Below, piece by piece: positions 8,471 through 12,299 of a stretch of 12,299 nt of DNA. Under the pieces are notes generated by a model. The model did no database searches. It was not told where the DNA came from and saw only the letters and a list, made by a program, of their open reading frames with translations. The stretch's first letter is position 1; every line of letters begins with the position of its first letter. The translations under genes were made by a program, and so were the position numbers. Source of the DNA: Annulohypoxylon bovei var. microspora (Eukaryota; Ascomycota; Sordariomycetes; Xylariales; Hypoxylaceae); assembly GCA_022836615.1 (NCBI GenBank), contig MU405519.1, positions 1-12,299 on the forward strand, given 5' to 3'.

Positions 8471-8720
8471 ATAATATAATGTAAAATGGAAATTAATAAT
8501 TTTTAATAAAAGAAATTTTATGTATTTAAGATTACATAAAAGATATAAATTACTAAACAATTAACCATGAAAATAAAATGTTTAAAAGGTTAAGTTATTA
8601 ATTATTAAAAAATGTGTAAATAACTTTATATATAAATTAAAGATTTTAAATAATTAAAAAATATATAAAGTGGTTTTTATGGTGTATTTATATAAGATAT
8701 TATAAAATGTAGATTTTTAT
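8471..8720 (+). pseudogene. integrase C-terminal (GPY/F-type) module, mutated
   Basis: In frame from 8523 the sequence reads YLRLHKRYKLLNN, matching the (V)YLRLHKGY segment that opens the C-terminal module of fungal Gypsy integrases. The later portion near 8627-8700 fits the pattern YxLxxPxxWxIHxVxxVxxL once Pro, His and Trp positions hit by transitions are allowed for. Boundaries are approximate. Confidence 0.65.
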
Positions 8721-8780
8721 AAAAAAAAAAAATTATAAGTTAATAAAATCATTATTAAAAAAAATAATAACGAATGGGTA

Positions 8781-8960
8781 TTTTATGAAATTAAGAAACT
8801 TATTTAAAAATAAGTAAATAAAATAAAATAAAAATTAATATTAGAATATTTAATGTATTAGAAGGATTGGTTAATCGTGTATAATATTTAATATTTTTGA
8901 AAATTATTAATATAAAATGTAATGGAATTAATGGATGAATTTAATAAGAAATATTTATTA
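8781..8960 (+). pseudogene. C-terminal chromodomain, mutated
   Basis: Reads FYEIKKLI, then LEYLMY with a TAG where Trp or Gln is expected, KDW, and MELMDEFNKKY. This follows the chromodomain pattern Y-E-V-E, Y-L-V-x-W-K-(G/D)-(Y/W), then the final helix. Such domains in chromovirus integrases direct insertion to chromatin carrying histone marks such as H3K9 methylation. That would fit a position within heterochromatin-like AT-rich DNA, though the targeting statement is family knowledge, not shown here. Confidence 0.65.
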
Positions 8961-9080
8961 ACATATAATGAATTAAAATTATAAAAAAATAAAAAATTAA
9001 TTAAATTATAATTTAAATAAAGAGAGAAAAAAAAATCGAAATTTTAAGTGATAATTAAATTATAAAAGTTATGGGAATGA

Positions 9081-10347
9081 AATGATAATATATAACAAGA
9101 AAAAACAAACTTATAATTTCTTATTATAATAAAAGTACACACGTAAATTTATATTTTTTCAAATTACTTGGGATATAAGAAAATTTTCTTACATAACCCT
9201 TCTTAATTAAATACAAATAATTTTTTATAAATATAATTATTTCATTTAAAAATAAACACAATAATAATATTCCTCACAAATATAATTAAAACATAAATAT
9301 AATTATAATTATAATTTCTCATTACCATCGAATAAACATAAACACAAATATAACCATAATTATAATCTTTTATTACCATTAAATAAACACAATGATTTAA
9401 AAAATAACATCACCATTCTTAAACTTCTAATAAGAAAGATTTACAATTAATCTTTTAAAAAAAAACTTAAAAGAATTTACAAATAATGTAAAATTTCAAA
9501 ATAAAATTAAAACCATTATATAAATAATAATAATATGGAATAATAATAATATTAAAAAAAAACAAAACTTAATTAAATAAAACTAACTTAAAATAAATAA
9601 GCAAATAATATTCCAAAAATATAACAATTTTATAAAACATTATAAAATTATATTAATAATAATTAACATTCAAAAATAATTTAATTTAAATAAAGTAATT
9701 CATTACTTATTAAAGATTTTTATTAAATAAAAAACCATTATAATATAATTATATAAAATAATAAAAACCGAATTAAATAATATATTAATATTCGAAAAAA
9801 ACAATAATTAAAACTAAAAAAAAGATATTAAACACCATAAACCTAAAATATTAAACCTAAGCGTTTTAAAAACCATTCAAATCATAAGTAATGTTAAAGG
9901 CAAATTTGGCATTATACCACGTTAAATGGAAAAGTTATTATTAAATTATAAGTTAATATGGATAATGTAACCATTAAATTCCAAAAAAATACCAAAATTT
10001 TAAAAGAACATATATAATAATAATATATTAATCTTAAGCACATCACAATTAAATAACAAAATAAATTATCGATTATTTTATATTAAATAACAAAATAATT
10101 AAAATATTAATTTATTTAAAACTATACATACTAACCAAAAAAACATATTTAATATAATTAAAAAAATACAATAAAATATTAATTAACAAAAGTAACCAAA
10201 ACAACAAAAATTAAAAAAAATATAATTAACATTAAAATTATTATAATTAAAATTATAATTACCTCCTAATAATTATAAACTAATTACACTTAAAAAGAAG
10301 CATTAAACTAATAAAAACGCTAGCATTTTTGTGGGTCTTTTAATTAT
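9081..10347. other. 3' non-coding part of the element, G-to-A biased
   Basis: From about 9090-9180 onward the composition flips: G almost disappears (9181-9300 has none) while C is frequent, the reverse of the coding part. No product can be recognised on either strand. It lies between the Gag-Pol stop and the 3' LTR and is long for a 3' untranslated region, so it might hold a lost extra ORF or a nested insertion. A short unmutated-looking patch, CGCTAGCATTTTTGTGGGTC, lies at 10318-10337. No purine-rich tract is evident before 10348. Confidence 0.6.
9295..9396. repeat. 51-bp imperfect tandem duplication
   Basis: Units at 9295-9345 and 9346-9396 share AAATATAA, then ATTATAAT, ATTACCAT and AATAAACA in register. 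Many of the differences are transitions. 51 is a multiple of three, so it could once have been coding, but no frame is convincing. An AATAAACACAAT relative also lies at 9251-9262. Confidence 0.6.
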
Positions 10348-10502
10348 TAAAGAAAAACCTTAATATTATTATTAAAAAAAAAACACATTAAATACTTAAT
10401 ACATATACCTTAATTAAATCTTATTCTTAATAGCTTTTTCTTTTAAATTTTAAAATAATTAACAATCATTTAAAACACATAAACGAACGTTACTTAATAA
10501 TT
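10348..10502 (+). repeat. 3' LTR, RIP-mutated copy
   Basis: Gap-free partner of 1431-1585. All 41 hand-counted differences are transitions, with C-to-T and G-to-A both common, so both strands were hit. The internal TACGAACGTTA-like CpG sites near 10483-10490 are unchanged, while CpG elsewhere in the LTR was hit. Similarity stops at 10502. Confidence 0.88.
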
Positions 10503-10507
10503 TATAT
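10503..10507. repeat. possible 5-bp target-site duplication (right copy)
   Basis: TATAT follows the 3' LTR and matches 1426-1430. Weak evidence in AT-rich DNA. Confidence 0.3.
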
Positions 10508-11529
10508 AAAATATTATATAATAAAATATATATTAATTTAATTTAAATTTTTATTATAATGGTTATATATTATAAATTTAATTAATGGGCATTATAAATT
10601 TAATGTTATTTATTATTAATATAATAGTAATTAAATTATAATTTTTTTTTATATTATTATTACTTTTATATTTAATTTAATAAATTTACTTTTAAATTTA
10701 TTCGTGAAAATTATTAACGGGATTATTATTATTAAATAATTTTTTATTAAATGTTTAAAATAATTTATTACGTTAATAAATGTTTTAATTTATATAATCG
10801 TTTTAAATTTAAACCGATTTTTAATTATTATTATTTTAATTAAATTTACTTTAATGTTAATTTTAAAAATAATAAAACCGAAAAAAATTCTTTTTTTAAT
10901 AAAAAATTAAAACTTAAAAATGTTAATAATTATATTATATATTACGAAGCGTTTAAAAACCATTAAAAATCGTTTATATAATTATTTTTTTATATCGATT
11001 TATATTATTATATTATTTAATAATTTAATTAATTATTTAAATAATATACCACATTATTATAAAATACCCACGATTCGTTAACGCGAGGTTAACGTTCCGT
11101 GAAAAGTTTAAACCAAACGTATTCACGATTTTAAAAAATTATTAAAAAGTTATATTAAATTTAAACGAATTTAAAGTTATTATATAATGGTTTTTAAAAA
11201 AAAGCTTATTATTAATGTATAAAATAACATTATTATTAACATTATTAAAAATAATATAAAAAAAACGGATATAAATAAAACCGTTAACGTACCGCCGGCG
11301 GAAAGTAAATCGAAAATAATAAACTTAATATTAAAAATAATTAAATTTATAAAATTAAATTAACCGAAAAAACAAATAAATAAATAAATAAATAAAATAT
11401 ATATTAATAATTATATAATAAAATAATAATAATAATAATAATGCTTTGAATTTATGAAAGGTTATTATATCGGGGTTTAATTAAAAATTATTTTAAGAAA
11501 ATACCTAGGAAATTAATTCATTTCTTATT
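10508..11529. other. AT-rich RIP-like DNA, no gene seen
   Basis: Both G and C are scarce through most of this stretch, and surviving C is often in CpG, for example TTCGTTAACGCGAGGTTAACG at 11074-11094 and GTACCGCCGGCGG at 11289-11301. The + strand frame around 11060-11340 has few stops and may be a degraded coding remnant, but I recognise no family. An AAT run lies at 11424-11442. Confidence 0.55.
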
Positions 11530-11707
11530 TGGGAAGGTGTCAGAGGTGGTCCGGGCGCAATCGGTACACGTTTTGCCATATAAATCCTTATATAAGTTAA
11601 TGTATTTAATGTTTTAAAGGCTTGTGTTTTAATTCGCCTTTATTAATTTTAATAAATTAAATTTAATAAATTATATTACAACGAATAAAGCCTTGGAACT
11701 AATATAA
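11530..11707 (+). repeat. less-mutated island resembling an LTR
   Basis: About 11530-11590 has balanced composition (TGTCAGAGGTGGTCCGGGCG starts at 11539) within AT-rich DNA. A TATA-like CATATAAAT follows at 11579-11587. A start with TGTCA, an early GC-rich part and a TATA box would fit the left part of an LTR from a second element, perhaps a solo LTR. The segment at 11688-11707 matches 3775-3794 in the Gag region at 19 of 20 bases. No partner LTR or end duplication was found in the window, so this is tentative. Confidence 0.35.
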
Positions 11708-12090
11708 TTAAAATTAATTAAAATCATAAGAAATGTTTAATTAAATGAATTTAATTATATTAACATAACTTTATTAATCGTTAAGAAATAAGTGGTTAAA
11801 TTACAATAAATGGAATTAATAATTAAAAAAATAAAATTAATTAAATTACACTTAATTAAGTTTAACCCATTTAAATTTAAAGGCATTCGAAGGTATAACT
11901 TAATCATCTTTTTATAAGTTATTTTTTAATAATAACTTTTTAATAACTTTTTAACCAAATATTATTTAACAACGAAAGGATTTTATATAATATAATTAAA
12001 TTCATTCGATTCGTTTAAATAAAATTAATAAATTAATTCTTTCTCATATTTTATTACAAGTTAATTAAGGCAAGATTTATTTATAAAAAG
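11708..12090. other. AT-rich DNA with milder mutation, no gene seen
   Basis: G and C are both somewhat commoner than in 10508-11529, and CTTTTTAATAACTTTT-type repeats occur near 11932-11952. No reading frame, RNA gene or recognised repeat can be supported. Confidence 0.5.
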
Positions 12091-12247
12091 ATGAATAATC
12101 AAGGGGCGAGGTAAAAGAAAGTAAAAATAAGGTTGCAGGGGAAAGGAAATGCAAGGCTCTGATTGGCTGAAATCGAAGAAACAGGGGCAACAGCCGCAAC
12201 GGCCACAACAGACACAGCTGTAACCACAGCTTCAACCACTTAAAGGG
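12091..12247. other. GC-balanced right flank, no gene assigned
   Basis: Composition returns to normal here, marking the right edge of the AT-rich block. A 24-codon Gln-rich ORF (ATG 12149, stop 12221) and an overlapping Ala/Thr-rich frame ending at TAA 12241 are present, but neither is long enough to call a gene. They could be the edge of an adjacent gene or simply low-complexity sequence. Confidence 0.5.
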
Positions 12248-12299
12248 TCAACAGGTCAGGTCAGGGACCTGATCTTCAACAGGTCAGGTCAGGGACCTG
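12248..12299. repeat. 28-bp tandem repeat with internal hairpin, cut by window end
   Basis: A full unit at 12248-12275 is followed by 24 bases of an identical second unit to the window end. Each unit holds CAGGTC-AGG-GACCTG, a perfect 6-bp stem with a 3-base loop (12257-12271 and 12285-12299). The array probably continues beyond 12299. Confidence 0.85.

Larger units (their letters stand above)
1920..9080 (+). pseudogene. gag-pol: single-frame Gag-Pol polyprotein, RIP-degraded after codon 373
   Basis: One reading frame of 2,387 codons runs from ATG 1920 to TGA 9078-9080, which may be the native stop or a mutated CGA. Anchors checked to be in the frame of the ATG are QWW of the Gag core (3270), the Asn-rich stretch (3855), zinc finger (4404), protease (4902 and 5100), reverse transcriptase (6051, 6225, 6414), RNase H (6924), integrase (7860, 8079, 8178), integrase C-terminus (8523) and chromodomain (8781). 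No frameshift separates Gag from Pol. Stops are abundant but most are TAA, TAG or TGA as expected from CAA, CAG, CGA or TGG. No indel is needed anywhere, so decay was by base substitution only. The protein is non-functional from codon 374 on. Confidence 0.88.
1431..10502 (+). mobile_element. Ty3/Gypsy LTR retrotransposon with chromodomain, mostly RIP-inactivated
   Basis: A complete 9,072-bp element: 155-bp LTRs at 1431-1585 and 10348-10502, primer-binding site at 1585, a leader, one Gag-Pol frame, and a 3' non-coding part. The order protease, reverse transcriptase, RNase H, integrase, chromodomain is that of the Ty3/Gypsy group (Metaviridae, chromovirus-like). The LTR left end starts TGGGG and the right end is AATT rather than CA, so the exact edges may be off by a few bases. 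No clear polypurine tract is visible before the 3' LTR. Its condition is mosaic: 1431 to about 3030 looks unmutated, about 3030-9080 carries mainly C-to-T changes, 9090-10347 mainly G-to-A, and the 3' LTR both. It cannot encode functional Pol. Confidence 0.9.

Noticed and set aside
12149..12223. 24-codon Gln-rich ORF at the right end
   Set aside because: Too short, low complexity, and no motif, conservation or signal to support translation.
1..12299. mitochondrial or AT-rich bacterial/plasmid origin
   Set aside because: The LTR retrotransposon with chromodomain and paired LTRs differing only by transitions points to a nuclear fungal genome with RIP. No mitochondrial or bacterial gene was seen.

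Overview
The window looks like a piece of a filamentous ascomycete (Pezizomycotina) chromosome: an AT-rich block produced by repeat-induced point mutation (RIP), with more balanced sequence at both ends (about 1-200 and 12090-12299). The evidence is extreme A+T content, stop codons that read as mutated CAA, CAG, CGA or TGG, and a direct comparison of two LTR copies that differ only by C/T and G/A transitions. I cannot name the species, and I see no intact host gene, tRNA or rRNA.

Layout. 1-284 holds a 12-bp minisatellite, a G/C-tract block and a 24-bp tandem repeat. 285-1430 is AT-rich decayed DNA. 1431-10502 is one full-length Ty3/Gypsy LTR retrotransposon on the + strand: 155-bp 5' LTR, primer-binding site, leader, a single Gag-Pol reading frame (1920 to about 9080), a 1.3-kb 3' non-coding part, and the 3' LTR. 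In one continuous frame I can follow a disordered Gag N-terminus, Gag core, Asn-rich region, C2HC zinc finger, protease, reverse transcriptase, RNase H, integrase and chromodomain. 10508-12090 is again AT-rich, with a less-mutated LTR-like island near 11530-11600. The last 200 bases are GC-balanced and end in a 28-bp tandem repeat.

The unusual part is how the mutations are distributed inside this one element. The 5' LTR, leader and first 373 Gag codons (1431 to about 3030) look untouched, while the rest of the same frame and the 3' LTR are heavily mutated. From about 3030 to 9080 the change is mostly C to T on the coding strand, with surviving C concentrated in CpG. Just after the Gag-Pol frame ends, the bias flips to G to A and stays so up to the 3' LTR. 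Despite very many stops, every domain checked is in the frame of the Gag ATG, so the element was probably intact and young when it was mutated.

The unmutated Gag N-terminus carries four closely spaced TQT motifs that resemble arrays bound by dynein light chain LC8. This may be a host-interaction module not usually noted for fungal retrotransposons.
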